NCBI RefSeq assembly: GCF_010727475.1
Contig: NZ_AP022567.1
Coordinates: 3,782,001 to 3,846,000, forward strand
Direction: 5' to 3'
Origin: Mycolicibacterium mageritense
GTDB lineage: Bacteria > Actinomycetota > Actinomycetes > Mycobacteriales > Mycobacteriaceae
DNA: 64,000 bases
Below, in pieces: positions 24,861-33,521 of this stretch. The first letter of the stretch is position 1, and every line of letters begins with the position of its first letter. Position numbers and translations under genes: made by a program. Below the pieces are notes generated by a model, which saw nothing but the letters and a program-made list of their open reading frames with translations, did no database searches and was not told the origin of the DNA.

Positions 24861-26317
24861 TGGGCACCGGCGTCATGACGCCGCCGGCGTACCTGAGCGC
24901 CACCGAGGCGGTGAAAGCCTTTCGGCGATTGGAGCTTTCGCCTCTCGAGGTACTCGAGGCGCAGATCGAGCAGATCGAGACCCACAACGGCGACACGGCC
25001 ACCGGCATCAACGCCCTGACCGAGACCCTGTTCGACGACGCCAGGACACTGGCCCGCCGGGCCGCCGATGCGTACGCCCGCTGTGCGGCCACCGGTCAGG
25101 AACCGCCCCCGCTGCTGGGGGTCACGGTGGCGACCAAGGAGAAGCACGGGATCGCCGGATTACGGCTTGAACAGGGCCTTGCCGCGCACCGCGGGCGGAT
25201 CGCCGAGCAGGACCACCCGGTCGTCGAGCGGATCAGGGCCGCCGGCGGGATCATTCACGCGCGCACGACGAGCCCGGAGTTCAGCTGTGCCACCGTGACC
25301 CACTCGCCGATGTGGGGTGTGACGCGCAACCCGTGGAACCGCCGGACCTCGCCCGGTGGCTCGTCGGGCGGCGCAGGTGCGGCGTTGGCCGCCGGATTCA
25401 CCACGCTGGCAACGGCATCCGATATCGCCGGGTCCACCCGCATTCCCGCGGGATTCACCGGTACGGTCGGTTACAAGGCTCCGTACGGCCGGATTCCCGG
25501 GCTGCCGCCGTTGGCCGCGGACTGGTATCGCGGGGACGGACCCATGGGCCGGACCGTGGCGGACGTGGCACTGCTGAGCTCGGTGCTGGCGGGCCGGCAC
25601 CCGGCCGACCATGCATCGTGGGGTGCGCACGGCGCCCTGCCCTCGCTTGACGGCGGTGTGCAGGGCCTACGGATCGGCCTGAGTGTCCGGCTCGGCGATT
25701 ATCCCGTCGCCGACGCGGTTGCCGCGAACACCGACGCCGTGGCGATCGCGCTGCAACAGGCCGGAGCCGAGCTCGTGGACGTCGAGCTGCCGTGGACCAC
25801 GGCGCTGGTCCGCGACACGATCTTCGCGCACTTCGGCCACATCCTCGGGCCCGCCATGGCGCGTGAGACGACCGGAACCGAGCGGGAACTGGCGGCTTAC
25901 ACCCGCCAGTTCATTCTCGACGCGGCTGTTGCGGCACAGCGCTATTCGCTGCTGGACTCGCTGGCCATGGACGCCCGGATGCGCGCCGACCTGGCGACCG
26001 CCATGCGTGACACCGACGTGCTGCTGTGCCCGACCTCGGCGGTCACGTCACTTCAGGCCGACGGCGAATACCTCGACGGGATCGACACGCCGTCCGGGCA
26101 TCGCGAGCACTACTGGGAAGGACACCTGACCAGTCCGTTCAACGTGGCCAACCACTGCGCGGTGCTGTCGGTGCCCAGCGGTCTGTCCGACGACAACGTA
26201 CCGACCGGCGTGCAGGTGGTGAGCCATCCCCACGACGAGGCGATGGCGTTCCGGGTGGCCCACGCCGTGGAGGCCCTGGTCGGATTCGACGCGCGGCCCT
26301 CGCTGCAGCACTGCTGA
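24860..26317 (+). CDS. Amidase (amidase signature family)
   Basis: 485 residues. The Ser-cisSer-Lys triad is visible: Lys in TVATKEKHGIAG (about residue 95), cis-Ser in the glycine/serine run SPGGSSGGAG (about 168-177), and the nucleophile Ser in SDIAGSTRIPAG (about 192). It hydrolyses amides to acid and ammonia. Translation is coupled to the M20 hydrolase by TGATG, so the two probably act in sequence: one removes a carbamoyl or ureido group and the other an amide. Alternative roles such as allophanate-type hydrolysis cannot be excluded. Confidence 0.88.
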   Translation: MGTGVMTPPAYLSATEAVKAFRRLELSPLEVLEAQIEQIETHNGDTATGINALTETLFDDARTLARRAADAYARCAATGQEPPPLLGVTVATKEKHGIAGLRLEQGLAAHRGRIAEQDHPVVERIRAAGGIIHARTTSPEFSCATVTHSPMWGVTRNPWNRRTSPGGSSGGAGAALAAGFTTLATASDIAGSTRIPAGFTGTVGYKAPYGRIPGLPPLAADWYRGDGPMGRTVADVALLSSVLAGRHPADHASWGAHGALPSLDGGVQGLRIGLSVRLGDYPVADAVAANTDAVAIALQQAGAELVDVELPWTTALVRDTIFAHFGHILGPAMARETTGTERELAAYTRQFILDAAVAAQRYSLLDSLAMDARMRADLATAMRDTDVLLCPTSAVTSLQADGEYLDGIDTPSGHREHYWEGHLTSPFNVANHCAVLSVPSGLSDDNVPTGVQVVSHPHDEAMAFRVAHAVEALVGFDARPSLQHC

Positions 26318-26406
26318 ACCGTTCATTCCGAGTTCATCCGTTGAGTGGGAGTCGGGTGGCCGGTGTCGCGCAAGGATGGCAGGGTGGGGACCGAGGAGTT
26401 CATGCG

Positions 26407-27546
26407 ATGACCCAGAATGCCAACCTGGCAGCACTGTCCACCGCGGGAGTGTCGGTATGGCTCGATGACCTCTCGCGCGACCGGCTGCGGTCGGGCAACC
26501 TGGCCGAGTTGCGCGACACCAGGTGCGTGGTCGGAGTCACCACCAATCCGTCGATCTTCCAGGCCGCGTTGTCCGTAGGCGACGCCTATGACGAGCAGGT
26601 CCGGGAACTCGCCGAGCGGGGCGCAGATGTCGAGGCCACCATCCGCACTGTCACGACAGACGACGTGCGGGACGCCTGCGACCTGTTCACCGACGTGTAC
26701 CGAGCGACCGCCGGGGTGGATGGGCGGGTGTCGATCGAGGTCGATCCCCGGCTCGCCTACGACGCCGACAAGACGATCACGCAAGCCATCGAGCTCTGGA
26801 AGATCGTCGACCGCCCCAACCTCCTGATCAAGATCCCGGCCACCGAGCCCGGACTTGCCGCGATCACCGCGGTGATCGGCGAGGGCATCTCGGTGAACGC
26901 GACGCTGATCTTCTCGGTCGACCGGTACCGCGCGGTGATGGACGCCTACCTTTCCGGATTGGAGGCCGCCGAGACCGCGGGACGCGACCTGTCGACGATC
27001 CATTCGGTGGCGTCGTTCTTCGTGTGCAGGGTCGACACCGAGATCGACGAACGACTGGAGGCCATCGGTACCGACGAGGCCCTCGCCCTGCGTGGCAAGG
27101 CCGGCATCGCGAACGGCTGGCTCGCCTACGCCGCGTACCAGGAGGTGTTCGCCGGCGGTGACCGGTTCGCCGCGCTCAAGGATCGCGGCGCCAGGGCGCA
27201 GCGCCCGCTGTGGGCGTCGGCCGGCGTCAAGAACCCCGACTACCCGGACACGCTCTACGTCACCGAACTGGTCGCACCGAACACCGTGAGCACCATGCCT
27301 GCGCGCACGCTCGGCGCGGTCGCCGACCACGGTGTCATCGCCGACGGGGCGGCCGTCGGCAGGGCGGCCGACGCGCAGGCCGTGTTCGACGCGCTGCGGA
27401 CCGTGGGCGTCGACGTGGCCGAGGCGTTCGAGGTTCTCGAGGAGCAGGGTGTGGAGAAGTTCGCGAGATCCTGGCGCAACCTGCGGGAGGTCACCCAGGG
27501 CCAACTCGACGACGCGGCCAAGCGATCCCACCTCCGCGGGGCGTGA
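26407..27546 (+). CDS. tal: Transaldolase
   Basis: 379 residues, the length of the actinobacterial class of transaldolases. Motifs: VGVTTNPSIFQAAL near residue 42, the Schiff-base lysine in RPNLLIKIPATEPGL (about residue 142), and SVNATLIFSVDRY. It moves a dihydroxyacetone unit between sugar phosphates. AGGAG lies eight bases before the ATG at 26407. It stands alone, not beside a housekeeping transketolase or G6P dehydrogenase, so it may be a second copy that serves the sugar genes of this region (inference). Convergent with the LacI gene. Confidence 0.9.
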   Translation: MTQNANLAALSTAGVSVWLDDLSRDRLRSGNLAELRDTRCVVGVTTNPSIFQAALSVGDAYDEQVRELAERGADVEATIRTVTTDDVRDACDLFTDVYRATAGVDGRVSIEVDPRLAYDADKTITQAIELWKIVDRPNLLIKIPATEPGLAAITAVIGEGISVNATLIFSVDRYRAVMDAYLSGLEAAETAGRDLSTIHSVASFFVCRVDTEIDERLEAIGTDEALALRGKAGIANGWLAYAAYQEVFAGGDRFAALKDRGARAQRPLWASAGVKNPDYPDTLYVTELVAPNTVSTMPARTLGAVADHGVIADGAAVGRAADAQAVFDALRTVGVDVAEAFEVLEEQGVEKFARSWRNLREVTQGQLDDAAKRSHLRGA

Positions 27547-27556
27547 GACGCGCGCG

Positions 27557-28576
27557 TCAATCGGGCACCGGCGCGGTCGAACCGCGCACGACCAACTCGA
27601 CGGGCAGCAGCACGGATCCGGCGCGGCGGGCCGGCTCGTCGATGCAGCCCAACAACATTCGGGCTGCCTCGGCGCCCAGATCCCGGTGCGGGATCCGCAC
27701 CGTCGTCATGGGCGGGCGCAGTTTGTCGAGGAACGGGATGTCGTTGAAGCCGACGACGCTGATCTCGCCGGGGCAGTCGACGTCGCGTTCGGCGAACACG
27801 TCGTAGCAGCCCATAGCGAGGAGATCGTTGCCGGCCACCACGGCGGTGAACGGCACACGCTGGTCGAGCAGTTCGCGTAATGCCTTGGCGCCGCTGGCTT
27901 CCTGGAAATACTCGCACTCGACGACAAGGGCCGGGTCGTCGTCCAGGCCGGCATCGCGCACCGCGTGGCGGAACGCCCGCGCCCTGGCGACACCGGTCGA
28001 GGTGTCCTGAGGTCCGGCCAGGTGTGCGATGCGGACGTGGCCGAGCCCGGCGAGGTGGGCGACCGCAAGCCCGATACCCGCCGCGTCGTCGGGGATGATC
28101 GCGGGCACATCGAGGTTCTCCACCCGGCGATTGATCAGCACCATCTTGACCTGCTCGTCGTGCAGCCGGGACAACAGCGGGTGCTCGCGCTGCGCGGTCG
28201 CCACGATCAGGCCGTCGACCTGCCTGCCGACCAGAGAGTCGACCAGCCGCTGTTCGCGCGCCGCATCGTTGTCGGTGCTGGCGATCAGGGCGCTGTAGCC
28301 GCGGTCGAACAGTACTTCGTCGGCACCGCGCACGATGGGCGGGAACAACGGGTTACACAGGTCGGGCACCAGCAGGCCCACGGTGTTGCTGCGTGCGGTC
28401 TTGAGGCTGCGCGCAATCGGATTGGGCCGGTAGCCAAGGGATTCAGCGGCTTTGAGCACCCGGCGCGCGGTGTCGGGATGCACCTCGTGGCGTTTACCCG
28501 GATCCAGTGCGCGCGACACCGTCGCCGAGTGCACCCCCGCGGCCTCGGCGACGTCCTTCAGTGTCGGCTTGCGCAC
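27557..28576 (-). CDS. LacI family transcriptional repressor
   Basis: 339 residues. The N-terminal helix-turn-helix plus hinge reads TLKDVAEAAGVHSATVSRAL, then RVLKAAESLGYRPNPIARSLK. A periplasmic-binding-protein-like ligand domain fills residues 62-339 (TVGLLVPDLCNPLFPPIVRG, VVGFNDIPFLDKLRPPMTTV). GTG start with AGGA just upstream. It lies nine bases after livF and is the last gene of the importer operon. Two identical 14-bp dyads of LacI type (TGCAA...TTGCA) at 33331 and 33495 are its probable operators. It probably senses the imported substrate or a product of it. Confidence 0.92.
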   Translation of the reverse strand: MRKPTLKDVAEAAGVHSATVSRALDPGKRHEVHPDTARRVLKAAESLGYRPNPIARSLKTARSNTVGLLVPDLCNPLFPPIVRGADEVLFDRGYSALIASTDNDAAREQRLVDSLVGRQVDGLIVATAQREHPLLSRLHDEQVKMVLINRRVENLDVPAIIPDDAAGIGLAVAHLAGLGHVRIAHLAGPQDTSTGVARARAFRHAVRDAGLDDDPALVVECEYFQEASGAKALRELLDQRVPFTAVVAGNDLLAMGCYDVFAERDVDCPGEISVVGFNDIPFLDKLRPPMTTVRIPHRDLGAEAARMLLGCIDEPARRAGSVLLPVELVVRGSTAPVPD

Positions 28577-28585
28577 ACGGCAATC

Positions 28586-29323
28586 CTAGGACGGTGCCGC
28601 GGGTGCATCGGTCACGGTGCCACCGAAGTACATCTGGGACAGGTTTGGATCGCCCAGGATCGCGTCCGCGGGCCGCGCGGCGACCACGCGGCCGGACTCC
28701 ATCACGATGCCGTGCGTCGCCATCCGCATACCGAAGCGCACATTCTGTTCGACGATCAGGATGGTCTTGCCGTTCTCGCTCATCCGGACCACCGATTCGT
28801 GCAGCACCTGCAGCGATTTCGGATCGAGTCCCAGCGACGGCTCGTCGAGGAGCAGCAGTACCGGATCCAGCATGAGCGACCGCGCGAACTCGACCATGCG
28901 GCGCTGGCCGCCGGACAGGTTGCCCGCCTTGTCGTCGGCCCGGTCCGCCACGATCGGGAACATCTCGGCGACCGCCTGATAGCGCGTGCGGACCAGACCG
29001 CGGTTGCGCCGGATGATGTAGCCGCCGAGCAACACGTTCTCGCGCACGGTCAGGTTGGGGAACAGCGCATTCGACTGCGGTACCTGAGACACCCCGCGGT
29101 GCAAGATCTCGGTGGCCGAGCAGTTGTCGATCTGTTTGCCCTGCAACGTGATCGACCCGATCCGTGGGGTGAGCAGCCCGCTCACCGTCCGGAGGATCGT
29201 CGACTTGCCCGCACCGTTGGGGCCGACGATGCACGCGATGGCACCCTGGGTGACGTCGATGTCGACGCCCTGCAGCACGTCGCCGCCGCCGTATCCCGCG
29301 ACCACTCCCTGCAATGTGAGCAT
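28586..29323 (-). CDS. livF: Branched-chain-type ABC importer ATPase (LivF-like)
   Basis: 245 residues. Walker A GPNGAGKST (about 34-42), signature LSGGQRRMVEFAR (about 135), Walker B LLLLDEPSLGLDP (about 155), and the H-loop region replaced by ILIVEQNV with Gln/Asn as usual in LivF. It energises uptake together with the LivG half of the fused upstream protein. Its ATG overlaps the stop of the fusion gene by one base (TGATG). Confidence 0.9.
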   Translation of the reverse strand: MLTLQGVVAGYGGGDVLQGVDIDVTQGAIACIVGPNGAGKSTILRTVSGLLTPRIGSITLQGKQIDNCSATEILHRGVSQVPQSNALFPNLTVRENVLLGGYIIRRNRGLVRTRYQAVAEMFPIVADRADDKAGNLSGGQRRMVEFARSLMLDPVLLLLDEPSLGLDPKSLQVLHESVVRMSENGKTILIVEQNVRFGMRMATHGIVMESGRVVAARPADAILGDPNLSQMYFGGTVTDAPAAPS

Positions 29324-31212
29324 CAGTGGGCTTCCTGTCCTGTCGTGGCTTGCGAGATCTGGTAGTCGTCGCCCAGGTAGGCGTCGATGACCGCAGGGTC
29401 GGTGCGGATGGCCTCGGGCGTGCCCGAGACCATGGTGGCGCCGCGCGCCAGCACGTGGATGTGGTCACACAGATCGAGCATGAACGGCATGTTGTGCTCG
29501 ACGACCAGGAAAGTCTTTCCGTAGGAGTTCAATTCGCGGATCATCTCGCCCATCCGCTCGATGAGGACCGGGTTGATGCCGCCGGCCGGCTCGTCGAGCA
29601 GGATGAGTTTCGGGTCGAGCATCAGGATCTGTGCGAGTTCGACGAGTTTCTGCTGGCCGTAGGACAGCGCCTGTGCCTTCTGATCGCGAAAACGCGCCAT
29701 GCCGACGAATGCGAGCAGTTCCTCGGCATGGTCGGCTTCCCTGCCGGTCACCGCGGGCCGGCCCAGCTGGCCCAGCGTGAAGGATCGCTGTGCGGCCACG
29801 ACGTTCTCCAGCACGGTCATCTCGTGGAACAGCCGGGTGATCTGGAAGGTGCGGCCCAGCCCGCGATGCGCGCGGTCCCACGACGGCAGCTTCTCGATGT
29901 GTTCGCCGTCGAACACGATGGTGCCGGCATCGGCCCTGATCGTGTTGTCGATCAGGTTGAACACCGTGGTCTTGCCCGAACCGTTGGGTCCGATCAGGCC
30001 CGTGATCGAACCTTCGGCCACAGTGAACGAGCAGCCGTTGACAGCCTTGACGCCGCCGAAGTGCTTCACCAGCCCGTCGACGGCCAGCAGCGGTTGTGTC
30101 ACGGACGATCCGGTGGGCCGCTCGGTCACGGTCATGCGGTTGCGTAGGGTGGCCAGGCTCCCGCTGGTGTCGATGCGCTGGCCCACCAGACCGGCCTTGC
30201 CGGATTCGCGCCTGCGGGTCAGGAGATTCTGCAGCCCGGGCAGGATTCCGTTGGGCAGGAACACCACGACGAGCATCAGCAGCGCACCGAACAGGAACAG
30301 TCGTGCGTTTCCGCCGCCGAGGTTTCCGAGCGAGTTGTTGACGGTCTCGTTGAGCGGTTCGACCAGGAATGCGCCAAGGACCGGTCCCCACAGCGTGGCC
30401 TTGCCGCCGACCAGCAGGGACAGGATGATCTGAACGCTGATCAGGATGGCGAACATGCCGAGCGGATCGATGAAGGTCAGGTAGTAGCCGTAGACCGCGC
30501 CGCCCATGCCGACGAAGATGCTGCTCGCGACGAAGCCCAGGATCTTCTGCACCGGCAGGTTGATCCCGATGGTGCCGGCCTTGGTCTCGTCCTCGCGGAT
30601 CGCGATGAGGCCCATGCCGAACTTGCTGCGGCGGATCCACCAGGTCATGCCCAGCTGCGCGGCCAGGATCGCGATCAGCGCGTAGTAGAACGGCCAGTTG
30701 ATGGTTTCGAGGCTCCAGGTCGGCAGGGGCAGCAGCAGACCTGCGGTGCCGCCGGTCACGCTCTCCCAGTTCACCGCGATGACCTGGACCAGGAACAGGA
30801 ACGCCACGGTGATGATGACGAATGACGGTCCGCGGGAACGCAATGCGACCAGGCCAAGGCCCGCGGCGACCACCGCCGCGACGACACCGGCCACCGGAAC
30901 CCACAGCCAGGGGGACAGTGAATCGAACCGGGTGGCGAGTACCCCGATGGTGTAGCCGCCGAGGCCGATGAACGCGCTCTGGCCCAGCGACACGTATCCG
31001 GCGAAGCCCGTCATGATGTTGAGCCCGCTGGCACCGATCGCGAAGACCAGCGAGATGATGATCATGTTCTGGTAGTAGCGGTCGTCGGAGATCAACGGGT
31101 ACACCAGAATCAGCGCGCACGCGATGCCCGCGAAGGTTCGGCCGATCCATTCGGGGCGGATCCGCTGCAGGGCCGGTCCGGCCTGTGCCGGCGCGATGGT
31201 GGTCGTGGTCAT
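29323..31212 (-). CDS. LivM-LivG fusion: ABC importer permease plus ATPase
   Basis: 629 residues combining two normally separate subunits. Residues about 20-330 are a LivM permease (GLNIMTGFAGYVSLGQSAFI and FGMGLIAIREDETKAGTIGI). From about residue 360 (MTVTERPTG) a complete LivG ATPase follows: Walker A GPNGSGKTT near 392, signature LSYGQQKLVELA, Walker B LILLDEPAGGINP, and VEHNM. No stop codon separates the parts. The ATG at 31212 is chosen because it overlaps the LivH stop by four bases (ATGA). Such permease-ATPase fusions occur in actinobacteria. A separate internal LivG start at residue 360 is possible but unsupported. Confidence 0.9.
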   Translation of the reverse strand: MTTTTIAPAQAGPALQRIRPEWIGRTFAGIACALILVYPLISDDRYYQNMIIISLVFAIGASGLNIMTGFAGYVSLGQSAFIGLGGYTIGVLATRFDSLSPWLWVPVAGVVAAVVAAGLGLVALRSRGPSFVIITVAFLFLVQVIAVNWESVTGGTAGLLLPLPTWSLETINWPFYYALIAILAAQLGMTWWIRRSKFGMGLIAIREDETKAGTIGINLPVQKILGFVASSIFVGMGGAVYGYYLTFIDPLGMFAILISVQIILSLLVGGKATLWGPVLGAFLVEPLNETVNNSLGNLGGGNARLFLFGALLMLVVVFLPNGILPGLQNLLTRRRESGKAGLVGQRIDTSGSLATLRNRMTVTERPTGSSVTQPLLAVDGLVKHFGGVKAVNGCSFTVAEGSITGLIGPNGSGKTTVFNLIDNTIRADAGTIVFDGEHIEKLPSWDRAHRGLGRTFQITRLFHEMTVLENVVAAQRSFTLGQLGRPAVTGREADHAEELLAFVGMARFRDQKAQALSYGQQKLVELAQILMLDPKLILLDEPAGGINPVLIERMGEMIRELNSYGKTFLVVEHNMPFMLDLCDHIHVLARGATMVSGTPEAIRTDPAVIDAYLGDDYQISQATTGQEAH

Positions 31213-32093
31213 GCGGTCACCGAATCCTGACGCAGGTGGGAGCCCAGCAGGCCCTGAGGCCGGATGAGCAGGACAGCGAAGACGATCAAATAGGGCACAG
31301 CCGTGGCCCAGGACGGCGAGATATAGGCGGCGGTAAGGGTTTCTGCTAGACCGAACAGAACCGCGCCGAGGACGGCGCCGCTGAGGCTGCCCATCCCGCC
31401 GAGGACGACGATCGCGAGCAGCCGGGCGATCCACTGGTAGTGCGAACCCGGCACGAACGGGTACAGCACGCCGATGATCGCGCCGCCCGCACCGGCGGCT
31501 CCGATCCCGATGGCGAAGACCAGCGCGGCCACCGAAGACACCTTGATGCCGACCAGTTCGGCGCCCGTGGGGTTGATCGCCGCGGCGCGGATGGCCCGGC
31601 CGAGCCAGGTCTTGGTGAGCAGCAACGTGAGTGCCACGAGGACGACGACCGCGACGAGAAGCCCGTAGACGTTGACCTTGGGCAGGAAAAGTGGTCCGAG
31701 CGTGAAGGATTGGTCGGCGTAACCCGGCGTGATCGACGTCGAGTTGTTGCCCCAGATCGTGCCCATGGCGCCTTCGAGCACGAGCGCCAGACCGAACGTG
31801 AGGAGCACCGTGACCGTCATCGGGGCGTTGCGGATCGGCGCGACCGCGAACTTGTAGGTGAGCCAGCCCAGTGCGAACACGATCGGCGACGTGATCAGGA
31901 TTCCCAGCAGCGGATCGATGCCGAACGCGGACCACAGCGAATAGGTGATGAACGAGGCCAGCACCAGGAAGGCGCCGTGGGCGATGTTGATCACCTTCAT
32001 GACGCCGAAGATGAGCGTCAGACCGCTTGCGACGAGTGCGTAGACGCCGCCCAGGAGCAGGCCGAGGATCAGGTTCTGAATCAGTTGCGTCAT
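31209..32093 (-). CDS. livH: Branched-chain-type ABC importer permease (LivH-like)
   Basis: 294 residues with about eight membrane helices. Typical LivH features: GVYALVASGLTLIFGVMKVINIAHGAF at the N-terminus and LAIVVLGGMGSLSGAVLGA near residue 235 (the permease EAA-like loop). It pairs with the LivM half of the fusion. Both ends overlap neighbours by four bases (ATGA with the binding-protein stop, ATGA with the fusion start), so the operon is tightly coupled. Confidence 0.92.
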   Translation of the reverse strand: MTQLIQNLILGLLLGGVYALVASGLTLIFGVMKVINIAHGAFLVLASFITYSLWSAFGIDPLLGILITSPIVFALGWLTYKFAVAPIRNAPMTVTVLLTFGLALVLEGAMGTIWGNNSTSITPGYADQSFTLGPLFLPKVNVYGLLVAVVVLVALTLLLTKTWLGRAIRAAAINPTGAELVGIKVSSVAALVFAIGIGAAGAGGAIIGVLYPFVPGSHYQWIARLLAIVVLGGMGSLSGAVLGAVLFGLAETLTAAYISPSWATAVPYLIVFAVLLIRPQGLLGSHLRQDSVTA

Positions 32094-33316
32094 TGCTTTG
32101 CTCCCAAGGGCTTCCACCCCAGCACCGGTTTGTCCGTGGTGGCGTACTCGTCGGGCAGGATGATCTGGACCTGGCCGCCGATCCATTGCCCGATCAGGAA
32201 TTCCCCGATGGGCCTGCCGTCGTCGTCCCATGCCAGCCGGCCCAGGACGGTCTGGACGGAGTTGTTGCGCAGCCAGTCGGCAAGCGCGGTCTGATCGATC
32301 TTTCCGACCCCCGTGACAGCGGCTTCGATCATCTGCCCCGCCGCGAACGCGTCGGCGGCGTCTTCGGGCGGGGGCTCGTGGAACATCTGCTGGTATTTGG
32401 CCACGAACTCGGCGTTGCCGGGCGTCTTGGCCTCGGGCGTGTGGCTGATCGCGAAGGCGATTCCCTCGGTGTTCTGTATCCCTATGGCATCGGCGTACTG
32501 GTTGCCGAGCGACGGTGCCGTGGTCTGGTAGAGCCATCCCGGACGCATCCCGGCGCGGAGCATGGACCGCACCATGCCGACACCGTCCTCGAAAGACGCT
32601 CCGTGCACGACCAATTGGGGATTCGACGCCTTCATGGCGTTGATGATGGTGTCGAAGTTGCGCGTGTCGGGGGCGTAGGTCTCGCGGTACACCGTGCGGA
32701 CACCGGCGGCTTCCAGCACGCGCCGGATGGCCTCGACCGACGGTGCGGCGAACGGATCGTCGATGGTGGGGTAGGCAGCCGTGGCCGGACGAATCTCCCT
32801 GGGCAGATCGGCAATCCAGTTCGCGTATGCCAATCCGGTCTTGTCGGCGGTGGCCTGCTGGCTGTAGAAGAGGTAGCGGAAGCCGCGGTTGAACATCGCG
32901 GGCGATCCGCCTGCCGGTTCCACGAACAGCATCCGGTTGCGCTCGGCAATGGCCGAGGCCGGCAGATTCAGCAGCGACGAGTAGGACCCGATCAGGAGGT
33001 CGACCTTGTCACGGCTGATCAATGAGTTGTAGTCGGCGACGATGATGTTCTGCTGCGACGCGTCGTCCTTGATCACCAGCTCGACGTCGCGGCCGAGCAG
33101 GCCGCCGCGTTCGTTGGTGAGCGCTTCCCAGGTCTGGTAGCCGCGCAGGGCGGCCTGTCCGGGTTGGGAGAACTGACCGGTGAGCGGCAGTGATGCTCCG
33201 ACCTTGATCGGATCGGAACCATCTGCGGCGCGATCGGCTCCGCAGGCAGCGAGTCCGAGCGCCGTCACCGGAGCCAGGACGAGGGCCGCCAAGCGACCCG
33301 CGAGAGAACGATTCAT
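32090..33316 (-). CDS. Substrate-binding lipoprotein of branched-chain-type ABC importer
   Basis: 408 residues. A signal peptide ends in the lipobox LGLAAC, so Cys25 should be lipidated and the protein anchored outside the membrane. The mature part is a type 1 periplasmic-binding fold (IKVGASLPLTGQFSQPGQ, VDLLIGSYSSLLN). Family members bind branched-chain amino acids, amides, urea or aromatic compounds. First gene of the importer operon; one of the two LacI-type operators lies just upstream of its start codon. The downstream catabolic genes suggest an amino-acid-like or betaine-like substrate (inference). Confidence 0.9.
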   Translation of the reverse strand: MNRSLAGRLAALVLAPVTALGLAACGADRAADGSDPIKVGASLPLTGQFSQPGQAALRGYQTWEALTNERGGLLGRDVELVIKDDASQQNIIVADYNSLISRDKVDLLIGSYSSLLNLPASAIAERNRMLFVEPAGGSPAMFNRGFRYLFYSQQATADKTGLAYANWIADLPREIRPATAAYPTIDDPFAAPSVEAIRRVLEAAGVRTVYRETYAPDTRNFDTIINAMKASNPQLVVHGASFEDGVGMVRSMLRAGMRPGWLYQTTAPSLGNQYADAIGIQNTEGIAFAISHTPEAKTPGNAEFVAKYQQMFHEPPPEDAADAFAAGQMIEAAVTGVGKIDQTALADWLRNNSVQTVLGRLAWDDDGRPIGEFLIGQWIGGQVQIILPDEYATTDKPVLGWKPLGAKQ

Positions 33317-33330
33317 TGGCGTCCCCTCGA

Positions 33331-33344
33331 TGCAATCGTTTGCA
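33331..33344. promoter_or_regulatory. LacI-type operator, importer side
   Basis: TGCAATCGTTTGCA, extended to ATGCAA...TTGCAT with flanking bases, lies 15 bp upstream of the lipoprotein start codon and just downstream of the predicted transcription start. It is the exact reverse complement of the site at 33495-33508. Confidence 0.7.
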
Positions 33345-33357
33345 TTTCCACCGCAAC

Positions 33358-33387
33358 ATCATGTGAGTGGTGCCACAGTCTTGTCAA
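33358..33387 (-). promoter_or_regulatory. Promoter of importer operon
   Basis: On the minus strand the -35 is a consensus TTGACA (33387-33382), and CATGAT (33363-33358) is the -10 at 18-bp spacing. The operator at 33331-33344 lies immediately downstream. Confidence 0.5.
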
Positions 33388-33462
33388 GACCCCGATGGCG
33401 ATCACAGCCCGGTGATGTCGGTATGACCGGGAGTGTTCCGACATCTGGCAGACGAGCGGGTC

Positions 33463-33492
33463 TTGACGGCGTGCAAATGGCTGAGCTACGTT
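33463..33492 (+). promoter_or_regulatory. Promoter of dehydrogenase/M24/ALDH operon
   Basis: TTGACG (33463-33468) and TACGTT (33487-33492) at 18-bp spacing. The second operator begins three bases after the -10, at the expected transcription start. Confidence 0.5.
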
Positions 33493-33494
33493 CC

Positions 33495-33508
33495 TGCAAA
33501 CGATTGCA
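33495..33508. promoter_or_regulatory. LacI-type operator, catabolic side
   Basis: TGCAAACGATTGCA, arms TGCAA/TTGCA, lies between the -10 and the AGAAGGAG Shine-Dalgarno sequence of the dehydrogenase gene. Identical, in opposite orientation, to the site at 33331; centre-to-centre distance is 164 bp, which would allow looping. Confidence 0.7.
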
Positions 33509-33521
33509 GAAGGAGTGTTAC

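Noticed and set aside
27547..27558. Perfect palindrome GACGCGCGCGTC between convergent transaldolase and LacI genes
   Set aside because: It has no loop and no U-tract and can arise by chance in this base composition, so it was not called a terminator.
31212..31935. Upstream extension of the LivM-LivG frame through livH
   Set aside because: The added sequence is antisense-like and Arg-rich; the ATG at 31212 overlaps the livH stop by four bases and gives a normal permease N-terminus.
33361..33480. A small gene inside the divergent gap before the dehydrogenase gene
   Set aside because: No codon start with a Shine-Dalgarno sequence and no conserved features; the stretch is explained by promoters and operators.
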